DNA of 64,000 bases, taken from NCBI GenBank assembly GCA_021648725.1, contig JAKISF010000013.1, positions 1-64,000 on the forward strand, written 5' to 3'. The translations under genes were made by a program, and so were the position numbers. This DNA comes from Bacteroidales bacterium (GTDB lineage Bacteria > Bacteroidota > Bacteroidia > Bacteroidales > JAADGE01). The notes beneath the pieces are model-generated. The model was not told the origin of the DNA. It did no database searches and saw only the letters and a program-made list of their open reading frames with translations. Shown piece after piece: positions 27,473 to 35,603 of the stretch; within the stretch, counting starts at the first letter, position 1; each line of letters opens with the position of its first letter.

Positions 27473-29350
27473 ATGACAGATAAATATGATGTAATTGTTG
27501 TGGGTGCCGGGCACGCCGGAAGTGAAGCTGCTGCGGCATCTGCAAATATGGGCTCCGAAACCTTATTGGTAACAACAGATATGGCTGCAATTGCTAAAAT
27601 GTCTTGCAATCCGGCAATAGGCGGTATTGCAAAAGGGCAAATTGTACGGGAAATTGACGCTCTCGGTGGTTACACCGGAATAGTTACAGACCGAACAAGC
27701 ATTCAATTCCGAATGTTAAATATGTCGAAAGGTCCTGCAATGTGGAGCCCGAGAGCACAGTCAGACCGTGTTAAGTTTTCTGTTGAGTGGAGAGAAATGC
27801 TCGAAAAAACAAAAAAATTAAGTTTTTGGCAAGACACGGTAACGGAACTTATAATTGAAAATAATAAAGCAGTCGGGGTTAAAACGAAATTGGGTGTACG
27901 TTTTTATGCAAAAGCAGTAGTTCTGACAAACGGAACGTTTCTAAACGGTTTAATGCACGTAGGACAAACACAAATTCCCGGAGGAAGAGACTCCGATGCC
28001 GCTTCATACGGAATCTCAGAACAACTTGAAAAATATAAAATCCCCGTAAAAAGAATGAAAACAGGAACTCCGGCAAGACTTGACGGCAGGACAATCAATT
28101 TTGAAGCAATAAAAGAGCAAAAAGGAGACGAAATAATTAAAAAGTTTTCGTTTTTACCGGAAATTAAAGGAGAACTAAATCAAAGAAGTTGTTATATCAC
28201 ATACACAAACAAAGAATCTCATGAAGAACTAAAAGGGGGATTTAAATTTTCTCCGCTTTTTACGGGAATCATTGACGGAGTTGGACCGAGGTATTGTCCG
28301 AGCATTGAAGATAAACTCGTAACCTTTGCAGAAAGAGACTCTCACATGCTTTTTTTAGAACCCGAAGGAGAAGACACTGTTGAATACTATATCAACGGAT
28401 TTTCTTCATCTTTACCTCTTGATGTTCAAATCAAAGCTCTCAGAAAAATTCCGGGATTAGAAAACGTAAAAATGTTCAGACCTGGTTATGCAATTGAATA
28501 TGACTATTTTGACCCCACTTATTTAAACTTAACTTTAGAGTCTAAAAAAGTTGAAAACCTTTATTTTGCCGGACAAATAAACGGAACAACCGGTTATGAG
28601 GAAGCTGCTGCACAAGGTTTAATTGCCGGAATAAATGCACATCAAAAAATCAACAAAAAAGAAAATTTTATTTTAAAAAGAGATGAAGCATATATCGGAG
28701 TTCTTATTGATGACCTTATTAACAAAGGTGTTGACGAGCCGTACAGAATGTTTACATCAAGAGCAGAATACAGAATTTTACTGAGGCAGGATAATGCAGA
28801 TGCCCGGCTCACGGAAAAATCCTATAAAATAGGCTTAGCATCAGAAGAACGCTACAAACTCATAAAAGAGAAAAAAGAACTGACAGAAAAAACAATAAGT
28901 TTTCTGAAAAAAACAAGCATAAAACCCGAGCAAACCGCAGAACTGTTTAAAAAATTAGATACGCCCGCAATGAAACAAAAAGAAAGGCTGCATAAAATCC
29001 TTTTACGCCCGCAAATAAAAATAAATCACTTAACGGAATCGTGTAAACCGTTTAAAGAGTTTGTTGATGCAAACATTATTAACAGAAAGTCAGAAATTTT
29101 AGAATCTGTCGAAATAAATATAAAATACGAAAGCTATATAGAAAGAGAAAAAAACTCTGCCGATAAGTTAAAACGTTTGGAATATGTTAAAATTCCCGAA
29201 AATTTTGATTTTAATAAATTACAATCAATTTCTACGGAAGCAAGACAAAAATTAAAAAAAGTGCAACCGAAAAATATCGGACAAGCATCCAGAATTCCCG
29301 GCGTTTCTCCGGCAGACATCAGCGCATTATTGGTATATTTCGGAAGATAA
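27473..29350 (+). CDS. mnmG: tRNA wobble uridine-modifying enzyme MnmG (GidA)
   Basis: 625 residues. MnmG with MnmE installs the 5-carboxymethylaminomethyl group on U34 of several tRNAs, using FAD. The N-terminal dinucleotide fold is [19 protein letters not shown] (residues 10-28). [22 protein letters not shown], the family signature [12 protein letters not shown] and [17 protein letters not shown] follow, with a normal C-terminal helical domain ending ALLVYFGR. In many bacteria the gene lies beside oriC and parAB; here parS-like sites stand on both sides of it, though parAB and dnaA are not in the window. Confidence 0.97.
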   Translation: MTDKYDVIVVGAGHAGSEAAAASANMGSETLLVTTDMAAIAKMSCNPAIGGIAKGQIVREIDALGGYTGIVTDRTSIQFRMLNMSKGPAMWSPRAQSDRVKFSVEWREMLEKTKKLSFWQDTVTELIIENNKAVGVKTKLGVRFYAKAVVLTNGTFLNGLMHVGQTQIPGGRDSDAASYGISEQLEKYKIPVKRMKTGTPARLDGRTINFEAIKEQKGDEIIKKFSFLPEIKGELNQRSCYITYTNKESHEELKGGFKFSPLFTGIIDGVGPRYCPSIEDKLVTFAERDSHMLFLEPEGEDTVEYYINGFSSSLPLDVQIKALRKIPGLENVKMFRPGYAIEYDYFDPTYLNLTLESKKVENLYFAGQINGTTGYEEAAAQGLIAGINAHQKINKKENFILKRDEAYIGVLIDDLINKGVDEPYRMFTSRAEYRILLRQDNADARLTEKSYKIGLASEERYKLIKEKKELTEKTISFLKKTSIKPEQTAELFKKLDTPAMKQKERLHKILLRPQIKINHLTESCKPFKEFVDANIINRKSEILESVEINIKYESYIEREKNSADKLKRLEYVKIPENFDFNKLQSISTEARQKLKKVQPKNIGQASRIPGVSPADISALLVYFGR

Positions 29351-29354
29351 ACTC

Positions 29355-29380
29355 GTAGAGACAGACCGGCAGCTGTCTCA
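29355..29380. repeat. GTAGAGAC-type palindromic repeat after mnmG
   Basis: GTAGAGACAG and CTGTCTC surround an 8-nt loop (stem arms 29358-29364 and 29373-29379). There is no U-tract, so it is a poor terminator; it resembles dispersed GTAGAGAC palindromes that I recall from Bacteroidota genomes. Confidence 0.4.
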
Positions 29381-29467
29381 ATGTTAAGAAAATCCGAAAA
29401 TTTTGGACGAAACAAACAACTTTAATAAACACAACATAACACACACAAGATTAAACAAATAAAAACA

Positions 29468-29483
29468 GGTTCCACGTGGAACA
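29468..29483. promoter_or_regulatory. parS-like site 3
   Basis: GTTCCACGTGGAAC (29469-29482), flanked by G and A, lies between mnmG and the restriction-modification gene, 27 bp before its start codon. It shares the exact core of sites 1 and 2. Confidence 0.82.
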
Positions 29484-29509
29484 TACAACTGTAATTTAAA
29501 CCCGGTTAA

Positions 29510-32500
29510 ATGAACATCCAAGAATACATAACAACAATAAACAAACGTTATCAGTCCGGCATAGCAAGAGAACATACTTACAGAACTGATTTAGAAAGTT
29601 TAATTCGAGAACTTGTTCCCGAAGTTGAAATTACCAACGAACCGGCAAACGTAACCGATTGCGGTAATCCGGACTATGTAATTACAAAAAAGAAAATACC
29701 CATTGGATTTATCGAAGCAAAGGACATAGGCAAAGACATTACAAGCAAAACCTATAAAGAACAATTCGACAGATACCGAAAAGCCCTTGACAATTTAATC
29801 ATTACCGATTATATTTATTTCCGGTTCTACGACCACGGAAACCTTGTGCATGAAATCCGCATTGCTGAAATTGAAAACAATACAATAAAAGCCTTTCCGG
29901 ATAATTTCGCACAATTTGAAAACCTAATACAAAACTTTTGCACCTTTATAGGGCAAACCATAAAATCAAGTAAAAAACTTGCTGAAATGATGGCAGCAAA
30001 AGCACGTCTTTTGCAAAACATACTTGAAAATGCCGTTACTTCCGATGAAGAAACACAAGAAAACACATCTTTAAGAGACCAATACAAAACTTTTAAAGAC
30101 ATCTTAATTCACGATTTAACACCAAAAGCATTTGCCGATATTTACGCACAGACTTTGGCTTACGGAATGTTTGCCGCACGATTACACGATAAAACGCTTG
30201 ATGATTTCAGCAGACAAGAAGCCGCAGAACTGATACCGAAATCAAATCCTTTTTTGCGAAAACTATTCGGCTATGTTGCAGGTCCCGATATTGACGAAAG
30301 AATTGTAAGAACAGTTGATAATCTTGCAAATGTTTTTCTGGCAACCAATGTTGAAGAACTTTTAAAGAATTTCGGGAAAAGCACGCAAACCAACGACCCT
30401 ATAATTCATTTTTACGAAACATTTTTGGCAGAATACGACCCCAAGCTCCGTAAAAGCAGAGGCGTTTGGTACACACCCGAACCGGTTGTAAATTTCATTG
30501 TGCGTGCCGTTGATGATATTCTGAAAACAGAATTTAATTTGCCCGACGGATTAGCCGATACCTCTAAAACAAAAATCAAGGTTAAAGAACAGGGTAGCAA
30601 CAAAGCCGTTGAAAAGGAAGTCCATAAAGTTCAAATTCTCGACCCTGCAACAGGCACGGGAACATTTCTTGCCGAAGTAGTAAAACATATTTACAAGAAA
30701 AAGTTTAAAGCCATGCAAGGCGTTTGGAGTTCCTATATTGATGAGCATTTAATACCTCGACTAAACGGTTTTGAGCTTTTAATGGCATCCTACGCAATGG
30801 CACATCTTAAATTAGATATGCTTTTAACGGAAACCGGATACAAAGCTACCAAAAACCAACGTTTTAATATTTATCTTACAAACTCACTCGAAGAACATCA
30901 CCCCGATACCGGAACATTGTTCTCAAATTGGTTAAGCACCGAAGCCAACGAAGCAAACCATATAAAACGTGATACTCCGGTTATGTGTGTAATAGGAAAT
31001 CCGCCTTATTCTGTTAGTAGTTCAAATAAATCTGAATGGATTAATAATTTAATGAAAGATTATAAGAAAGATTTGAATGAAAGGAATATTCAACCTTTAT
31101 CTGATGATTATATCAAATTTATCCGATATGGTCAACATTATATTGAAAAAAATGGAGAAGGTATTTTAGCTTATATTTCTAATAATAGTTTTATTGATGG
31201 AATTATTCATCGTCAAATGAGAAAAGATTTATTAGAAACTTTTGACAACATTTACATTCTGGATTTACATGGAAATTCAAAGAAAAAAGAAAAGCACCCT
31301 GATGGTTCTGCCGACCAAAATGTATTTGATATTATGCAAGGCGTAAGTATTAATATCTTTATAAAAAAATCAAAAAGCAAGAAATTAGGAAGCGTTTCTC
31401 ATATTGACCTCTTCGGAAAAAGGGATTATAAATATAGTTTCCTTAATGATAATTCCATTAATTCAATTAATTGGAACATATTAAACCCTCAAAAAGAAGA
31501 ATACATTTTCATTCCCCAAGATTACGAATTAGAAAAGAAGTATAAACAATTTTGTTTTGGTATTAATGATTTATTTGAAATTGGAAGTAATGGAACTCAA
31601 ACTAAAAGAGATAGTTTATTTGTTGATTTTAATGTTGTTGATTTAAATACAAGAATGTTTAATTTACTATCTGATGAATTTTCCAAAGAATTTTCATTAA
31701 AGTATAATATTCAAGACTCATCATCATACCCATTATTAAGACGGATAAAAGCAAGTGACTATGACAAGGAATACATTTCAGATTATTATTATCGACCATT
31801 AGATTTTAGAAAAATATATTACGATAAACATTTATTAGGAAGACCTTTTTATAAAGTATTAAAACATGTCTATAAAAGGGATAATTTAATGCTAGTTTTA
31901 GGTAGACAAGGACAGGCAGTTGGCTCTTCAACTTGGGATTTAATATCCATTTCTAATATTATAATAGATACAAATCTATTTTACAGAGGTGGAAATATGG
32001 CTTTCCCCCTCTATCTCTACCCTGACAAAGAAACCGAAGGAGTATTTGCCGAAGAAGGCTTATCCGAAAAAGGCAGAAAACCCAACTTAAATCCGGAGAT
32101 AGTTCAAAAAATTGCAGATAAAATAGGATTAAAATTTGTTGCCGAAAAAAAACCCAAATTACAAGATAATTTTGTGCAAAGCCCGGAGGCAAATTCCCCT
32201 CCTTTGGAGGGGTGCCCGCAGGGCGGGGTGGTAAAACCGGAAGTAATCACAACCATAAACAACATCCCAATAAAAAGAAATTTTGTTAAAACCCTTCCAC
32301 ACAACCCCAAATTAAATCAACTTGCCAAAGACAAAAGAAAAGCAGGAATATTATCAGAAGTTTTGTTCTGGAAACAGGTACACAAAAAGAAATTTCATGC
32401 AATAGATTTTGACAGACAAAGAATAATAGGAAATTATATTGTAGATTTTTATGTTAAAACATTAGGTTTGGTTATAGAAATTGATGGAAGTAGCCATAAT

Positions 32501-33238
32501 AATAAAGAAGAATACGATGCAAAAAGACAAAAATATTTAGAGAGCTTAGGTTTGAAAGTTTATAGAATTTCAGATAACCATGTAAAAAAAGATATTAGCC
32601 AAACTATGATAGATTTGGAAAACTATATTGTTAATGAATATGGAGAAACCACCCCGCCCGCCGGGCACCCCTTCATAGGAGGAGAATTTGCTCCGATTGA
32701 TATTCTGGATTACATCTACGCCGTATTACACAGCCCGACATACAGAGAAAAATACAAAGAATTTCTAAAAATAGATTTCCCGAGAGTACCATATCCGAAA
32801 GATGCAAAAACCTTTTGGCAACTCGTAAAACTCGGCGGAGAAATCCGGCAAATACATTTATTGGAAAGCCAAAAAGTAAATGAATACATCACACAATATC
32901 CGATTGATGGCGACAATAAAATCACAACAAAAATTGCAAAAAAAGACTGGGTAATAACCCAACACGGGGACACGTCCCCTTGCAAAGACACGGCTGTTAC
33001 CGGCAGAATATACATCAACGAAACACAATACTTTGATAACATTCCGCTTGTTGCGTGGGAGTTCTACATAGGCGGTTACCAACCCGCCCAAAAATGGTTA
33101 AAAGATCGCTCACCTAAAAAAGGAAAAGAAGGCAGAGTCCTAACATACGAAGACATCACCCACTATCAAAAAATAATAGTTGCCCTTACAGAAACGGATA
33201 GGATTATGAAAGAAATTGATAAAATAAACATTGAATAA
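29510..33238 (+). CDS. Single-chain type IIG/ISP-like restriction-modification enzyme with inserted DUF559 domain
   Basis: A 1242-residue protein combining nuclease, methyltransferase and target recognition. Residues about 50-70 hold a PD-(D/E)xK nuclease site (NPDYVI then GFIEAKD). A helical linker leads to the N6-adenine methyltransferase domain, with motif I DPATGTGTF near 378-386 and motif IV NPPYS near 499-503. The C-terminal part, with IDILDYIYAVLHSPTYREKY and AWEFYIGGYQPAQKW, matches type ISP enzymes. There is no helicase, unlike LlaGI. Residues 894-1060 are an in-frame DUF559 nuclease cassette flanked by inverted repeats (described separately); without it the enzyme would be about 1075 residues. 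The gene is solitary between mnmG and uvrC, a pattern typical of horizontal gain. Its site specificity is unknown, and whether the inserted protein is active is open. Confidence 0.9.
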   Translation: MNIQEYITTINKRYQSGIAREHTYRTDLESLIRELVPEVEITNEPANVTDCGNPDYVITKKKIPIGFIEAKDIGKDITSKTYKEQFDRYRKALDNLIITDYIYFRFYDHGNLVHEIRIAEIENNTIKAFPDNFAQFENLIQNFCTFIGQTIKSSKKLAEMMAAKARLLQNILENAVTSDEETQENTSLRDQYKTFKDILIHDLTPKAFADIYAQTLAYGMFAARLHDKTLDDFSRQEAAELIPKSNPFLRKLFGYVAGPDIDERIVRTVDNLANVFLATNVEELLKNFGKSTQTNDPIIHFYETFLAEYDPKLRKSRGVWYTPEPVVNFIVRAVDDILKTEFNLPDGLADTSKTKIKVKEQGSNKAVEKEVHKVQILDPATGTGTFLAEVVKHIYKKKFKAMQGVWSSYIDEHLIPRLNGFELLMASYAMAHLKLDMLLTETGYKATKNQRFNIYLTNSLEEHHPDTGTLFSNWLSTEANEANHIKRDTPVMCVIGNPPYSVSSSNKSEWINNLMKDYKKDLNERNIQPLSDDYIKFIRYGQHYIEKNGEGILAYISNNSFIDGIIHRQMRKDLLETFDNIYILDLHGNSKKKEKHPDGSADQNVFDIMQGVSINIFIKKSKSKKLGSVSHIDLFGKRDYKYSFLNDNSINSINWNILNPQKEEYIFIPQDYELEKKYKQFCFGINDLFEIGSNGTQTKRDSLFVDFNVVDLNTRMFNLLSDEFSKEFSLKYNIQDSSSYPLLRRIKASDYDKEYISDYYYRPLDFRKIYYDKHLLGRPFYKVLKHVYKRDNLMLVLGRQGQAVGSSTWDLISISNIIIDTNLFYRGGNMAFPLYLYPDKETEGVFAEEGLSEKGRKPNLNPEIVQKIADKIGLKFVAEKKPKLQDNFVQSPEANSPPLEGCPQGGVVKPEVITTINNIPIKRNFVKTLPHNPKLNQLAKDKRKAGILSEVLFWKQVHKKKFHAIDFDRQRIIGNYIVDFYVKTLGLVIEIDGSSHNNKEEYDAKRQKYLESLGLKVYRISDNHVKKDISQTMIDLENYIVNEYGETTPPAGHPFIGGEFAPIDILDYIYAVLHSPTYREKYKEFLKIDFPRVPYPKDAKTFWQLVKLGGEIRQIHLLESQKVNEYITQYPIDGDNKITTKIAKKDWVITQHGDTSPCKDTAVTGRIYINETQYFDNIPLVAWEFYIGGYQPAQKWLKDRSPKKGKEGRVLTYEDITHYQKIIVALTETDRIMKEIDKINIE
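32189..32691 (+). mobile_element. REP-flanked DUF559 endonuclease cassette inserted in frame
   Basis: Two 44-nt inverted arms (32189-32232 and 32648-32691) match at 39 positions when one is reversed. Each is GC-rich and contains smaller hairpins: CCCCTCC-TTT-GGAGGGG at 32196-32212, GCCC-GCA-GGGC at 32214-32224, and GCCC-GCC-GGGC at 32656-32666. Between them lies a DUF559/Vsr-like nuclease domain with FDRQRIIGNYIVDFY and LVIEIDGSSHNN (Asp and Glu-x-Asp catalytic positions near host residues 979 and 990-992). The arms are translated as SPPLEGCPQGG and TTPPAGHPFIGG. The inserted length is about 501 bp, a multiple of three, and the host frame continues without a stop. There is no ATG at the start of the nuclease; the only Met is near its end. 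Confidence 0.82.
32966..32979. repeat. GC-rich palindrome inside the restriction-modification gene
   Basis: GGGGAC-AC-GTCCCC is a perfect dyad within the coding stretch for TQHGDTSPCKDTAV. Its composition contrasts with the surrounding AT-rich gene, and type ISP relatives as I recall them have a shorter linker here. It may be a second small in-frame repeat insertion. Confidence 0.45.
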
Positions 33239-33262
33239 AGTATGATAAGTAATTGATTCTAA

Positions 33263-35095
33263 ATGCCCAAACAACCAAACATAAAAGAACAACTAAAAAA
33301 CGAAGCCCAAAAACTTCCGCGAAACCCCGGCGTATATCTTTATTACAACAGTAAAGACGAAGTTATTTATGTCGGGAAAGCAAAGAATTTAAAAAGTCGT
33401 GTAAGTTCATATTTTACAAAAGATTACGACAACAATAAAACAAAGATACTTGTTCGTCATATCGTTCGTTTTGAGTACATTGTAGTTGAAACCGAAATCG
33501 ATGCTTTACTTCTTGAAAATAATTTAATAAAAAAGTATCAACCTCGCTACAACATAATGTTGAAAGATGATAAAACCTATCCTTGGATTTGCATCAAAAA
33601 TGAAGCCTTTCCTCGTGTTTTTCAAACTCGAAACATTATAAAAGACGGCTCAAAATATTTCGGACCTTATACATCTGTGCGTTTGGTAAGAGTACTGACA
33701 ACATTGTTCCGAAACTTGTTTTTGCTGCGAACATGCAAGCATAATTTGTCTGATGAAAACATAAAAAAAGGAAAATTTAAAGTTTGTCTTGAATTTCATA
33801 TAAATAATTGTAAAGCTCCCTGTGTCGGGCAACAAACACCGGAAGATTATAACGAACAAATAAAACAAGTTCATAACATTTTAAAAGGAAACTTTAAACC
33901 GGTTAAAGATTATTTAAAACAAATAATGAAAGCCTTTGCTGAAAATTTAGAATATGAAAAAGCACAAGAAGTAAAAGAAAAACTGCAAATTTTAAAAGAT
34001 TATCAAAGCAAATCAACGGTAATAACTACAACAAAAGGAAATTTTGATGTTTTCACCATTGAGTCGGACGAAAAGTTTGCCTATGTAAACTTTCTGAAAG
34101 TGGTTGACGGGGCAATAATTAATGTGCACACAGTTGAATATGTAAAAAAATTGAATGAAAAAGACCATGATATTTTACCGACGGCAATTATTGATATTAT
34201 TTCTGCCCAACAATTCGGATTCAACGAAATTGATGAGCTGATTTTACCCTTTCAAATTAATTTACCGATTGATAATTTAAAAATCACAATTCCGAAAATC
34301 GGAGACAAACAAAAACTATTGGAACTTTCGCACAGAAATGCAAAATACTACAGGCTTGATAAAATTAAAAAAAGAACATTAGTTTCTGCCGACAGACGAA
34401 ACACCGACATTTTGCTTCAAATGAAAACTGATTTGCGAATGAAAGAATTGCCTGTGCATATCGAATGTTTCGACAATTCAAATATTCAGGGAACGCATCC
34501 GGTAGCAGCTTGCGTTGTGTTTAAAAACACAAAACCCGCAAAAAAGGAGTATCGAAAATTTAACATAAAAACTGTTGAAGGTCCTGACGATTATGCCTCA
34601 ATGGAAGAAGTAATTTACAGACGATACAAGAGATTAACCGATGAAGGGAAAAGTTTGCCGCAGTTAATTATTATAGACGGAGGAAAAGGACAATTAAATT
34701 CTGCCGTAAAAAGCTTAAAAGAATTAGACCTTTTCGGAAAAATTACTGTTATAGGAATTGCAAAACGCCTTGAAGAAATCTTTTTTGCAGGCGATAATAT
34801 TCCGATGTATTTAGATAAAAATTCGATTACTTTAAAAATTATTCAGCATGCTCGAAATGAAGCTCACAGATTCGGAATAGAATTTCACAGAAACAAACGC
34901 TCGAAAACATTTTTAAATTCTGAGCTGGAAAATATTCCCGGGGTGGGGGAGAAAACAATCCAAGATTTATATAAAGTATTTAAGTCCGTAAAAGAAATTT
35001 CTGAAGCAGAATTTGAAAATCTCAGAATTGTTATCGGAAAAAAACGAGCAAAAGTAATTTTTAATTATTTTAAGGAAAAAAAAGAATCGAAATAA
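33263..35095 (+). CDS. uvrC: Excinuclease ABC subunit C
   Basis: 610 residues. UvrC makes the two incisions around bulky DNA lesions after UvrA and UvrB loading. The order is: GIY-YIG 3' incision domain (GVYLYYNSKDEVIYVGKAKN, residues 23-42), Cys-rich region with CLEFHINNCKAPC, UVR helix (about 205-240), RNase H-like 5' incision domain (HIECFDNSNIQGTHPVAACV, then IIDGGKGQLN) and C-terminal helix-hairpin-helix (ENIPGVGEKTIQDLYKVF). All parts are intact. It starts 24 bp after the restriction-modification gene, so it may be read through from it. Confidence 0.97.
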   Translation: MPKQPNIKEQLKNEAQKLPRNPGVYLYYNSKDEVIYVGKAKNLKSRVSSYFTKDYDNNKTKILVRHIVRFEYIVVETEIDALLLENNLIKKYQPRYNIMLKDDKTYPWICIKNEAFPRVFQTRNIIKDGSKYFGPYTSVRLVRVLTTLFRNLFLLRTCKHNLSDENIKKGKFKVCLEFHINNCKAPCVGQQTPEDYNEQIKQVHNILKGNFKPVKDYLKQIMKAFAENLEYEKAQEVKEKLQILKDYQSKSTVITTTKGNFDVFTIESDEKFAYVNFLKVVDGAIINVHTVEYVKKLNEKDHDILPTAIIDIISAQQFGFNEIDELILPFQINLPIDNLKITIPKIGDKQKLLELSHRNAKYYRLDKIKKRTLVSADRRNTDILLQMKTDLRMKELPVHIECFDNSNIQGTHPVAACVVFKNTKPAKKEYRKFNIKTVEGPDDYASMEEVIYRRYKRLTDEGKSLPQLIIIDGGKGQLNSAVKSLKELDLFGKITVIGIAKRLEEIFFAGDNIPMYLDKNSITLKIIQHARNEAHRFGIEFHRNKRSKTFLNSELENIPGVGEKTIQDLYKVFKSVKEISEAEFENLRIVIGKKRAKVIFNYFKEKKESK

Positions 35096-35368
35096 AAAAA
35101 TGGCTGAAATTTCCTAAAAACAGTCAATTTTTCTTCTGAATGCAAAATTTTCTAAAGGTTTTAATTTGACAATAAGTAGCAGATTGTCAGAGAAATAAAA
35201 CCCATTATCAAGAGCTTTAACTCAATCTCTTTTTAATATTTTAACCTTCTCTGTATAACGGGCAACAAAATCAAAACCTCCGAGACTTATTTTTTACAAA
35301 AAAAGATTTTTAAAAATTTCTGTGCTTCTTGTGTAAAAAACTAAGAGCGGTTTGTAATAAAATTATTT
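35096..35368. other. Intergenic stretch with possible decayed minus-strand coding remnant
   Basis: This stretch between uvrC and the second 235-bp element has no intact gene. On the minus strand two adjoining pieces read SLGGFDFVARYTEKVKILK and, after a stop, VKALDNGFYFSDNLLLIVKL. Their composition looks coding-like, perhaps the remains of a surface or membrane protein. They are too short to identify. Confidence 0.25.
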
Positions 35369-35603
35369 AGGGCTTGTTGAAAAGCTCACAGGTGCATTAG
35401 ATTTCAAGTTTCTCGTTTGAAGTCGTATCTAAATACTGCGAAATAAGAGAAATTTGAAAGATAGTGTGCCTGTGGGCAGCTAAAATATTTTATACAAGTG
35501 CAGGGAAATAGGGTGAAATGAATTAAAACCCGTGCACTTGTATATGTAAATAATCTTATAAATGACTGAAAAATAAATATATTAGCGTTTTTCAGCAAGC
35601 CCT
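35369..35603. mobile_element. 235-bp non-autonomous element (MITE), copy B
   Basis: Same length and orientation as copy A at 16128-16362, with a small number of point differences. Ends are AGGGCTTGTTGAAAAG and the complement of AGGGCTTGCTGAAAAACGC. ATTT flanks both sides (35365-35368 and 35604-35607) as a 4-bp target duplication. The internal inverted repeat is perfect here over 11 bp (ATACAAGTGCA with TGCACTTGTAT). Its right end supplies two bases of the stop codon of the minus-strand gene at 35602-36306. Confidence 0.88.

Noticed and set aside
29355-29380. Intrinsic terminator for mnmG
   Set aside because: The stem is clear but no T run follows on either strand. It fits a dispersed palindrome better.
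26813-29509. A definite oriC within the parS cluster
   Set aside because: No DnaA-box cluster or AT-rich unwinding repeat was recognised in the three gaps. Only proximity to the origin is suggested.
32189-32691. Intein or self-splicing explanation for the in-frame DUF559 insertion
   Set aside because: The insert has no Cys/Ser at its beginning and no His-Asn before a Cys/Ser/Thr at its end, and DUF559 is not a splicing domain. No intron-like structure was visible either.
16128-35603. A 19-kb composite transposon bounded by the two 235-bp elements
   Set aside because: Each copy has its own different 4-bp target duplication, so they inserted separately. The interval is housekeeping DNA.
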